Assembly (NCBI GenBank): GCA_021767325.1
Contig: JAASTM010000103.1
Coordinates: 1 to 7,345, forward strand
Source: Spirochaetales bacterium
Lineage (GTDB): Bacteria > Spirochaetota > Spirochaetia > DSM-16054 > Sediminispirochaetaceae
Direction: 5' to 3'
Length of the DNA stretch: 7,345 nt
A program made the position numbers and the translations under genes. Below, one piece after another: positions 1-5,089 of the stretch (within the stretch, counting starts at the first letter, position 1; each line of letters starts with the position of its first letter). Below the pieces are notes generated by a model. It saw only the letters and a program-made list of their open reading frames with translations, was not told the origin of the DNA and did not search any database.

Positions 1-348
1 GGTATCGGCCTCCTGGAAGGCATCGGTTCCGATCATCCCGGTGGACACCTGACCGGTGAATACCACCAGCGGGACCGAGTCCATGTACGCGGTGGCTATA
101 CCGGTAATGGTATTAGTGGCTCCGGGACCGGAAGTTACCAGTACTACTCCGGGTTTCCCGGTGGAGCGGGCATAACCGTCGGCGGCATGGGTGCCGCCCT
201 GTTCGTGTCGCGGCTGAATCAGCCGAATTTCCTTTCCATGGGTATGAAGCTCATCGAAAATCGAAATAACCGCCCCGCCGTTATAGCAGAACAGAGTATC
301 GACTCCCTCTTTTTTCAATGACTCGACCAGTATTCTTGCACCTTTCAT
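1..348 (-). CDS. ilvB: Acetolactate synthase large subunit, N-terminal part (runs off the left edge)
   Basis: Thiamine-diphosphate enzyme that condenses pyruvate with pyruvate or 2-ketobutyrate, the first common step of Val, Leu and Ile synthesis in the cytosol. The visible 116 residues are the N-terminal ThDP-binding (PYR) domain. It opens [18 protein letters not shown], followed by [13 protein letters not shown] (residues 22-34), [15 protein letters not shown] with the catalytic Glu at residue 49, and TSGPGATN. This order is typical of AHAS large subunits. A purine-rich Shine-Dalgarno (352-360) lies directly before two adjacent ATGs (349-351 and 346-348). I chose the second because its spacing to AGGAGG is more usual; the first would add one Met. 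The family's usual YPGG is YNGG here. The Ile/Leu-rich leader ORF upstream supports AHAS rather than another ThDP enzyme. Remaining domains, and probably ilvN, lie outside the window. Confidence 0.93.
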   Translation of the reverse strand, partial: MKGARILVESLKKEGVDTLFCYNGGAVISIFDELHTHGKEIRLIQPRHEQGGTHAADGYARSTGKPGVVLVTSGPGATNTITGIATAYMDSVPLVVFTGQVSTGMIGTDAFQEADT

Positions 349-540
349 CATCTCCTCCTCATAAACATCTCTTCTTTCCGCAGAGGAGAAAACAGGAATG
401 AATCCGGTGAACGTAATCGACTCGTGCTTAGACCGGGCCCCGGCTGCACGTATACTTATTCCAAGTATATACGTATAACCAGGGTCGGATGAGTCGAGGC
501 TGTTTCACTGTTCCTGTTTATTCCCGCTGCGGGCCGCTGT
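349..540 (-). promoter_or_regulatory. Structured 5' leader of ilvB (candidate attenuator)
   Basis: This 192-nt stretch between the leader-peptide stop and ilvB has no convincing gene but many complementary segments. Those I can verify by eye: 511-519 with 390-398 (9 bp, AAACAGGAA/TTCCTGTTT on the transcript); 491-497 with 417-423 (7 bp, TCGACTC/GAGTCGA) nested inside it; an AT-rich dyad at 448-457/463-474; a GC-rich self-complementary 11-mer at 433-443; and 383-389 (TCTCCTC on the transcript), which can pair with the ilvB Shine-Dalgarno at 351-357. In addition 506-514 can pair with 574-582 inside the leader ORF, which would exclude the 511-519/390-398 helix. I see no ordinary intrinsic terminator (GC hairpin plus a run of U), so control at translation initiation is as plausible as transcription attenuation. 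The pairings are seen; the mechanism is inferred. Confidence 0.6.
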
Positions 541-744
541 TTAACAGCGTGCAGGGGCCGTATTACTACGGCAGGAACAATGGAACTCAGCCCGAGCTCC
601 ACTAATTAGTAGAATAATAATACCGATTAGGCTTAGTAGCAGGTTGGCAATCAGGAGTGACAGGCTGGATGCAATAATAATGATGATGAGGGCGGCAACG
701 GAAATGGAAATAGCGATCATCATGTTCATTATTGCATTCTGCAT
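541..744 (-). CDS. Ile/Leu-rich leader peptide upstream of ilvB (67 aa)
   Basis: Short ORF about 190 nt upstream of ilvB in the same direction. It has 15 Ile and 10 Leu in 67 codons, nearly all between residues 5 and 47, including five Ile in a row (20-24), Leu35-37 and Ile42-44/Leu45-46/Ile47. Five of the ten Leu codons are CTA, a codon absent from the 19 Leu codons I counted in ilvB (partial), HPr and the cupin. TAGGAG lies about 8 nt before the ATG, and a promoter with TTGACA is 50-70 bp further up, so translation is credible. The polar C-terminal 20 residues overlap RNA hairpins: 557-572 (6-bp stem, 4-nt loop) and 535-549, which contains the TAA. By analogy with the E. coli ilvL and ilvB leader peptides, the role would be sensing of charged tRNA-Ile/Leu by ribosome stalling. 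It is longer than classical leaders. The alternative is a genuine small membrane protein, since residues 10-47 are hydrophobic enough to span a membrane. Confidence 0.75.
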   Translation of the reverse strand: MQNAIMNMMIAISISVAALIIIIIASSLSLLIANLLLSLIGIIILLISGARAEFHCSCRSNTAPARC

Positions 745-787
745 ACTGTAATCTCCTACGATTTACAAAAGTCTATTGTTAAAGTGA

Positions 788-816
788 ACGCTATCAGCAC
801 TGTTCTGATGTGTCAA
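788..816 (-). promoter_or_regulatory. Sigma-70-type promoter for the leader peptide-ilvB transcript
   Basis: On the minus strand a perfect TTGACA (811-816) is followed by a 17-bp spacer and TAGCGT (788-793). A TG one base upstream of the -10 makes it an extended -10 element, which can compensate for the weak hexamer. Transcription would begin near 781, about 37 nt before the leader-peptide ATG at 744, leaving room for its Shine-Dalgarno. Confidence 0.6.
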
Positions 817-854
817 TACACCTGCGACGGTTTTACACACTTTTTACATAAATA

Positions 855-869
855 TGCAGGAGTCCTGCA
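855..869 (-). terminator. Short hairpin after the Gx-transporter gene (possible weak terminator)
   Basis: A perfect 7-bp inverted repeat around one central base (TGCAGGA/TCCTGCA) starts a few bases after the stop codon at 873-875. On the minus strand it is followed by TATTTATGT rather than a clean U-run, so termination would be weak. Its place, between the end of the ApbE-like/Gx cluster and the ilv promoter, fits a transcript end. Confidence 0.35.
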
Positions 870-872
870 GGC

Positions 873-2054
873 TCACCAGCTTATCTGTAATAGCAGAACC
901 GCGGCATAGAGCCCCCAATGCAGGACCACGGCTGCCAGCGGTACGAAAACGGCCCCGCCCAGTACCGGCTGAGTGCTTCCACCGGCAGCGGCCGTCGCCT
1001 CTCTTCCGGGAGCAGCAAGCTGGAGCAGAAACTCATCGATTCCGTGCAGAGCCAGTTTGATATTCTGCTTGAATCCGACATTGCGATCCCGGGTTATTCT
1101 ATAGGCTGTCAGTTCTTCAAAATAGAAGAACACACGATAGAGCAGTGCGCCGAGTCTGCCCGGAATCGGCAGACGGGGCGAAACGGCATATCGCGATAAA
1201 TAGACCAATCCCACCAAGTTGAGTCCCCTCTCGAGTCCCTGTTCGAGGGCGCCGGCTGTAATCGGAAAAGAGCCGATATACAGCAGAACCTCCCCTAGGG
1301 GAGTGAGCAGCTGGGCTGCGGTGACCGCCACAACGATTAAGACTCCGGGCATAATGCGCACCCGTTTCCCCAGATACACCGACAGCAGACCGTACAGGAG
1401 AATATGGATAATCTTGAATGGAATAGAGGTCTGCAGTAAAAACGGGGGTATCATCACCAATCCGCTGATCAGGCGCAGCAGTGGCGATACGGGTTCATCT
1501 GAATCCCGGCCGGTGGCTCTGTCCGCGTAATCGGATTCCTGCTGCGGGAGCGGCATCACCTGCAACCACCGGGAGTGCTGCAGCAGGTACCCGGCAAGCC
1601 AGCCGAGTACAGTCCCGGTGATGGTTCCGACCAGCAAAAACAGCGGGGCAATCAGCCAAGTACTGCGGCCGAAGATGAAGGCCGAAGCGAATAAGAGCTG
1701 CGCCGTATTGCTGGCAAAGGCCCCTAAGACACCAATTCCCACCAGGGAAATGCGAAGGGGGTACCATCTCCTGAGGATAAGCATTACCAGACCGGATGCG
1801 ATACTCCCTGCAGCTGAAAACAGAAATACATACGAGAAGAGAGTGCCTGAAACTATTCCCTGGCCGAATATTTTCAGCAGTATAAGCAGGACAAACTCCC
1901 GCCGCGAAAACATCGTAAGAGCTATCAGCAGCGGAAGATTAGCCAGTCCGAGTCGGAAAAAGGGAATCGGCTTAGGAATAACCAGTTCAACTATTGATAA
2001 AAACAGTGATAATGCCGCACACAGGGCTATCCTGTCGACCCGCTTCGAAGTCAC
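873..2054 (-). CDS. Gx transporter family (heptaprenyl diphosphate synthase component I-like) membrane protein with a C-terminal ECF-T-like half
   Basis: Polytopic membrane protein of 393 residues. Residues about 8-160 match the family long annotated as heptaprenyl diphosphate synthase component I, now placed with Gx transporters/ECF substrate-binding components. The hallmarks are ELVIPKPIPFFRLGLANLPLLIAL (residues 23-46), with the RLGLAN motif, followed by several hydrophobic helices. After a polar linker (about 165-188) comes a second hydrophobic block (190-312), including TAGALEQGLERGLNLVGLVYLSR (266-288). That stretch resembles the cytoplasmic coupling region of ECF T-components. A final hydrophobic segment lies at about 366-391. 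An S-like plus T-like fusion is my inference. The start is GTG, supported by AAGGGGG about 5 nt upstream and 9 bp after the preceding stop. The gene is last in a cluster with an ApbE-like lipoprotein, so transport of a flavin or other cofactor precursor, or a part in flavin-based electron transfer, is plausible but unproven. Confidence 0.8.
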   Translation of the reverse strand: MTSKRVDRIALCAALSLFLSIVELVIPKPIPFFRLGLANLPLLIALTMFSRREFVLLILLKIFGQGIVSGTLFSYVFLFSAAGSIASGLVMLILRRWYPLRISLVGIGVLGAFASNTAQLLFASAFIFGRSTWLIAPLFLLVGTITGTVLGWLAGYLLQHSRWLQVMPLPQQESDYADRATGRDSDEPVSPLLRLISGLVMIPPFLLQTSIPFKIIHILLYGLLSVYLGKRVRIMPGVLIVVAVTAAQLLTPLGEVLLYIGSFPITAGALEQGLERGLNLVGLVYLSRYAVSPRLPIPGRLGALLYRVFFYFEELTAYRITRDRNVGFKQNIKLALHGIDEFLLQLAAPGREATAAAGGSTQPVLGGAVFVPLAAVVLHWGLYAAVLLLQISW

Positions 2055-2063
2055 CTATCCCCC

Positions 2064-2300
2064 TTATTCTTCATCCATGTAATCACGGATATCATAAGTG
2101 CGGCTTTTATCCGGGGCTTCGATCTCAATGATCGATGTGAGGTACGGGATTATGTCATCAGCCTCCTTACGCGAGCCGTCCAGAAACAGAAACCAGGCTA
2201 TTTCCGTTCCGCTGTTTTCGACTCGGTATTCAGCGTAAAATATTTTTTCCATCGGCAGTTCCAAACGGTACCACCGACCGGAGATAAGCGATTCGTTCAT
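2064..2300 (-). CDS. Small charged protein of unknown function (78 aa), overlapping the ApbE-like gene
   Basis: I do not recognise this protein. It begins MNESLISGRWYRLELPMEK, has an aromatic-rich centre (FYAEY, AWFLFL), is strongly acidic towards its end (YDIRDYMDEE), and has no signal peptide or membrane span. The reading frame is open further upstream to 2363, but GAGG about 9 nt before the ATG at 2300 favours this start. It then overlaps the last 71 bp of the ApbE-like gene in another frame and ends 9 bp before the GTG of the membrane protein, so it is most likely translated as part of the cluster. Predicted beta-strand/helix content looks like a compact cytosolic domain. A shorter start (Met17, at 2252) would reduce the overlap to 23 bp but lacks a ribosome binding site. 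Confidence 0.6.
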   Translation of the reverse strand: MNESLISGRWYRLELPMEKIFYAEYRVENSGTEIAWFLFLDGSRKEADDIIPYLTSIIEIEAPDKSRTYDIRDYMDEE

Positions 2301-3342
2301 CGTGAATATCCTCTTCTGCCCGGGAATTAAAAACACGCAGTGTATATTCAGAATCAATATCACTCACATGCGGCTCGAGCCCGGACGTACATATTATTTC
2401 TTGCTGGTCAGTAATGCAGAGTACCTCAAAAAACGGCATCTCTTCAACCAGAGCTATCCCGCTGTTCAACTCTCCGGTGGCCACCATAAAGGCCAGCACT
2501 TCAGCTGCATATGCTTCCGGACCAGTACTCACCAGACAGATGAGCCCGTTCTCCACCGGATACCCCGAAGTCAGATCGATCAGCAGGTGCTGCTGAGCAT
2601 ACAGCGAAACCAGAGATCTGGCCTTTAGATTCTTCATGGTACAGACTGGCTCTGACTGTTCAGTTATATTCTCGTACAGTATCTCTTCGTTAAAAGTGAA
2701 CTGCGAATTACCGTTGATTGACCGCCGAGCGATTCCTTTGGAGATACAGATGTCGGCCACTCCGTTCTGGTGCAGAAGCTCGGCGATTTTATCTACTACG
2801 AACCCGTCTAAACCGGGCTGCATGCTTATCCGCATGCGTTTATCCGGTAAAAACACATGCTGCATGCCTTCATTCGTACGAATCCTTCTGTAATCTACCT
2901 GCTCGAGCATGGAATGTACCAGAGTTCGGCTGGGGGTTTGGTTCTCTATGCTACTCTTGTGCCACAATTCATAGAGCGGGGCGGCACTGGGGTCGTAACG
3001 TCCGTCCGACAAGCGGGCAAAGCTAAGACTCTTCTTTAGGATCTCGAACACATGGGCATCAATCCGCACCGGCCGCTCCCCCGCCGCTGCATTGATTTTC
3101 AAAACCTGGGAGTCCTCCCCTTCGTCATTCAGACTCTGTTCATAGAACTGAACCCGGCTCTCAGCCTGCTTCAGCAGTCTCTGAGGGGGAGCTTCGCGGG
3201 CCTTCAGCCAGCTATTCGTCCCGCCGATTTTGATACGGCCCGGTTCCCGGCCGGAATTATCCCGGTTGCAGCCATACCAGAGAGCTGCTGCGGTTATCAA
3301 TATCAGCACGATTATGAGTCTGATAAGGAGCTTTGTTTTCAT
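2230..3342 (-). CDS. ApbE-family (FAD:protein FMN transferase-like) lipoprotein, active-site motifs degenerate
   Basis: A 370-aa envelope protein. Residues 5-24 are a hydrophobic signal segment ending in LWYGC, so Cys25 is a likely lipidation site of the relaxed spirochaetal type. The ApbE fold is visible in QSLNDEGEDSQVLKINAAAG (69-88), SDGRYDPSAAPLYELW (112-127), a C-terminal YPVENGLICLVS (261-272) and EAYAAEVLAFMVATG (276-290). In active ApbE enzymes these regions bind FAD and Mg2+ and transfer FMN to a Thr of a target protein. Key motifs are altered. The usual DLGGIAKGYAVD reads SMQPGLDGFVVD (173-184), losing the flavin-contacting Lys. DPxTG reads DLTSG (256-260). The metal-site ADALAT reads AEVLAF (280-285). 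It may therefore bind but not transfer flavin. First gene of the cluster. A weak TAGAGA precedes the ATG, and residues 347-370 overlap the next gene. Confidence 0.8.
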   Translation of the reverse strand: MKTKLLIRLIIVLILITAAALWYGCNRDNSGREPGRIKIGGTNSWLKAREAPPQRLLKQAESRVQFYEQSLNDEGEDSQVLKINAAAGERPVRIDAHVFEILKKSLSFARLSDGRYDPSAAPLYELWHKSSIENQTPSRTLVHSMLEQVDYRRIRTNEGMQHVFLPDKRMRISMQPGLDGFVVDKIAELLHQNGVADICISKGIARRSINGNSQFTFNEEILYENITEQSEPVCTMKNLKARSLVSLYAQQHLLIDLTSGYPVENGLICLVSTGPEAYAAEVLAFMVATGELNSGIALVEEMPFFEVLCITDQQEIICTSGLEPHVSDIDSEYTLRVFNSRAEEDIHDERIAYLRSVVPFGTADGKNILR

Positions 3343-3388
3343 TCTCTACAGCATGAACCGCTTTCCATCAAACCGTCAATCACAATTT

Positions 3389-3405
3389 TCGCTCACTGAG
3401 AGCGA
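3389..3405. promoter_or_regulatory. Dyad in the divergent intergenic region (possible operator)
   Basis: TCGCTC and GAGCGA form a perfect 6-bp inverted repeat around a 5-base centre. It lies in the 138-bp gap between the divergent ApbE-like and HPr genes. Neither strand has the T-run expected of a terminator. On the minus strand it is just upstream of TTGACG (3374-3379), a possible -35 for the ApbE-like gene, though I see no good -10 for it. An operator is possible; no family of regulator is indicated. Confidence 0.3.
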
Positions 3406-3444
3406 GAATTAACAAAAAAACTGCACGCTTTTTCTCACTACCAA

Positions 3445-3473
3445 TTCAAATATCAGTTTCTTTCTATTACAAT
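3445..3473 (+). promoter_or_regulatory. Promoter of the HPr gene, placed for a leaderless mRNA
   Basis: TTCAAA (3445-3450, four of six -35 matches) and TACAAT (3468-3473, five of six -10 matches) are separated by 17 bp. The -10 ends 7 bp before the HPr ATG at 3481, so transcription should begin at or next to the A of the ATG. No Shine-Dalgarno is present before that ATG, which agrees. Confidence 0.5.
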
Positions 3474-3480
3474 ACCTTCT

Positions 3481-3756
3481 ATGGTAGAAGAGACCGCAGT
3501 CGTGCAGAATCAGGCAGGAATCCATGTTCGCCCCTCCGGGGTTATAATAGAGGAAATCGGTGAATACGAAGGTAATGTTACCGCGGAATCAAACGGCTTC
3601 AGCGTCGAGCTGAACAGCGTGATGGGTTTGCTTTCACTCGGATTGGTCCAGGGAGATGAAGTCAAAATAAAAGTCGAAGGGCCGGATGAGGAGAAAGTGG
3701 CCGCCCAGGTCAAAGAGCTGTTTGAACGGCACTACGATTTTCCGCCCAGAAAATAA
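3481..3756 (+). CDS. ptsH: HPr-family phosphocarrier protein
   Basis: Cytosolic phosphocarrier of the PEP:sugar phosphotransferase system, receiving phosphate from enzyme I. GIHVRPS (residues 13-19) gives the phosphorylatable His15 and the assisting Arg17. LNSVMGLLSLG (44-54) gives Ser46, the site used by HPr kinase for regulation. Both residues fall at their classical numbers, which supports the ATG at 3481 as the true start even though it has no Shine-Dalgarno. At 91 aa it has the usual length with a short basic tail (FPPRK). A cupin gene follows 36 bp later on the same strand, with no terminator between them. No enzyme I, enzyme II or HPr kinase gene is in the window, so a catalytic or a purely regulatory role cannot be distinguished. 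In many spirochaetes the PTS is incomplete and HPr serves regulation. Confidence 0.92.
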   Translation: MVEETAVVQNQAGIHVRPSGVIIEEIGEYEGNVTAESNGFSVELNSVMGLLSLGLVQGDEVKIKVEGPDEEKVAAQVKELFERHYDFPPRK

Positions 3757-3792
3757 AGCCATAAAAATAAAATCAATTAAGGATGGTTAAAA

Positions 3793-4137
3793 ATGATCAA
3801 CAAAAGAGATGCAATGAAAACGGAGCTGAAAGAGCAGATGCGCGGTGGGGAAGGCACAATCACCATTACCCACCTGGTTGATAAAGATAAAATCAAGAAC
3901 GGCAGATTGATGGCCAGAATAGACCTGCCGGTCGGAGCAAGCATCGGTCAGCACACCCATGAGGGTGAAACCGAGTACTACCTCATTCAGGAGGGAGAAG
4001 GTGAAGTACAGGAGGCTGACGGGGTAAAGGCAGTCGGGCCGGGGGATGTGGTGATCACCGGAGATCAGGAGAGCCACAGTATAAAGAATACTGGTAACAC
4101 CCCGCTGATTATGACAGCCATTATTATTTTCGACTAA
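3793..4137 (+). CDS. Small single-domain cupin protein
   Basis: A 114-residue single cupin barrel with both metal-binding motifs. Motif 1 is QHTHEGETEYYLIQEGEG (53-70), with His54, His56 and Glu61 as ligands. Motif 2 is VGPGDVVITGDQESHSIKNTG (81-101), with His95 as the fourth ligand. These normally hold Fe, Mn, Ni or Zn. Small cupins of this type include sugar-binding, isomerase and dioxygenase-like members, so the reaction cannot be named. AAGGA about 9 nt before the ATG supports the start. It probably shares the HPr transcript (36-bp gap), which suggests a link with carbohydrate metabolism, but that is inference. It converges on the sugar kinase gene, with stop codons 18 bp apart, and I see no clear terminator in that gap. 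Confidence 0.85.
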   Translation: MINKRDAMKTELKEQMRGGEGTITITHLVDKDKIKNGRLMARIDLPVGASIGQHTHEGETEYYLIQEGEGEVQEADGVKAVGPGDVVITGDQESHSIKNTGNTPLIMTAIIIFD

Positions 4138-4155
4138 TCGAGCCCTTTACTCGCT

Positions 4156-5085
4156 TCATTCGCTGCTTTCGGTTGCCTCGCGGTGGACCCTTTCAATTGC
4201 CTTTCTTACCGGTTCATCGTACTCGGGAATAGCACCGCTTTCGGAGGCGACAAATGAGCTGACCAGGGAGGCGAGATTGGCGGCCTTCTCGATGTCATCG
4301 GTGTAATAGAGCCCGAACAAAAAGGCTGCCGAAAAACTGTCGCCTGCACCTACCGTGTCTACCACATTCACATCGATCACCGGAACATGAATGTACCGAT
4401 CGCCTCTGCCCACTGAAGCACCGTCTTTTCCGCGGGTGATCGCAGTGGTGTGTATACCCCACTCTTCAGCCATTTTATCGCAGAATTCTCTTCCGAGCAG
4501 TTCCCTTCCATACAAGAGATCGGAGATAACCGGCACTTCCTCGTCGTTCAGTTTCAGAATCGTACAATGCTCGAGGGATTGCGCTATTATCTCTTTGGAA
4601 TAATAGTCAAGTCGCAGATTAACATCGCAGAAGACCTCTTTTGGTGAAGCGGCTTCGAGCACTTCGGCGAGAACCCTGCGATTGTTCTCGGTCCTCTGGG
4701 CGAGAGAACCGAAGGCAAGAATATCCCACTTCTCAGCCGCAATCGCCCTCATCTGAGATTCGGACAATACGATGGAGTCCCAGGCACTCCCCTCCCGGAT
4801 GTCATAAGTAGGTTTTCCGGCTTCATCCAGTTCAACCTCAACAGTGCCGGTCGGAAGATCTGACCGGGTTGCAATAAAGTGGTCATTCACCCCCTTCTGC
4901 TTCACCGCCTTCAGAGCTCTACCTCCACGCTCATCATCACCTACCGCTGATACCATCGCCGAGTCGACTCCCATTTCCGCGAGATGGGAGGCAAGGTTGA
5001 AGGGAGCCCCTCCGATATACTCATTGCCTCTAATTATGTCCCACAATACCTCGCCAAATGCCAGTGTCTTCATTGAACTACTCAT
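4156..5085 (-). CDS. PfkB-family sugar kinase, probably fructokinase
   Basis: ATP-dependent kinase of the ribokinase/PfkB family, 309 aa, cytosolic. GEVLWDII (11-18) and IGGAPFNLASHLAEMG (24-39) form the sugar-binding signature, with a second signature DTVGAGDSF (243-251) carrying the anion hole GAGD and catalytic Asp249. The start GEVLWD...GGAPFN and the internal FCDVNLRLDYYS (about 152-163) are most like bacterial fructokinases, so fructose to fructose-6-phosphate is the best guess. Another sugar kinase of the family cannot be excluded. The ATG at 5085 is preceded by GGGAG, which lies inside the end of ettA; the ettA stop is only 4 bp upstream, so the two are almost certainly translated in a coupled way. 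A second Met (residue 5) is less well placed. Confidence 0.88.
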   Translation of the reverse strand: MSSSMKTLAFGEVLWDIIRGNEYIGGAPFNLASHLAEMGVDSAMVSAVGDDERGGRALKAVKQKGVNDHFIATRSDLPTGTVEVELDEAGKPTYDIREGSAWDSIVLSESQMRAIAAEKWDILAFGSLAQRTENNRRVLAEVLEAASPKEVFCDVNLRLDYYSKEIIAQSLEHCTILKLNDEEVPVISDLLYGRELLGREFCDKMAEEWGIHTTAITRGKDGASVGRGDRYIHVPVIDVNVVDTVGAGDSFSAAFLFGLYYTDDIEKAANLASLVSSFVASESGAIPEYDEPVRKAIERVHREATESSE

Positions 5086-5089
5086 AGTA

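Noticed and set aside
346..369. Tiny minus-strand ORF MFMRRR with tandem AGG/AGA codons overlapping the ilvB start.
   Set aside because: The Arg codons are simply the ilvB Shine-Dalgarno read in another frame, and the ORF has no ribosome binding site of its own.
349..540. T-box riboswitch upstream of ilvB.
   Set aside because: I could not find the conserved T-box sequence or a following terminator; the leader-peptide arrangement explains the region better.
1618..2082. Plus-strand ORF of 154 codons opposite the Gx-family gene.
   Set aside because: It is antisense to a clearly coding membrane protein, its product resembles nothing, and no Shine-Dalgarno or promoter supports it.
2301..2363. 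Longer, 99-aa version of the small protein starting at 2363.
   Set aside because: The extra 21 residues are the reading of ApbE coding sequence in another frame, and the ATG at 2300 has the better Shine-Dalgarno.
2230..2363. Frameshift joining the ApbE-like gene and the small protein into one product.
   Set aside because: The ApbE domain is already complete by about residue 338, and the small ORF has its own start signal, so no broken gene is needed to explain the overlap.
3343..3480. FMN riboswitch before the ApbE-like gene.
   Set aside because: The gap is only 138 bp and shows no multi-helix junction of the RFN type, only one short dyad.
4138..4155. Bidirectional terminator between the cupin and the sugar kinase.
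   Set aside because: Only 4-bp complementarities (CGAG/CTCG) without flanking T-runs are visible; too weak to call.
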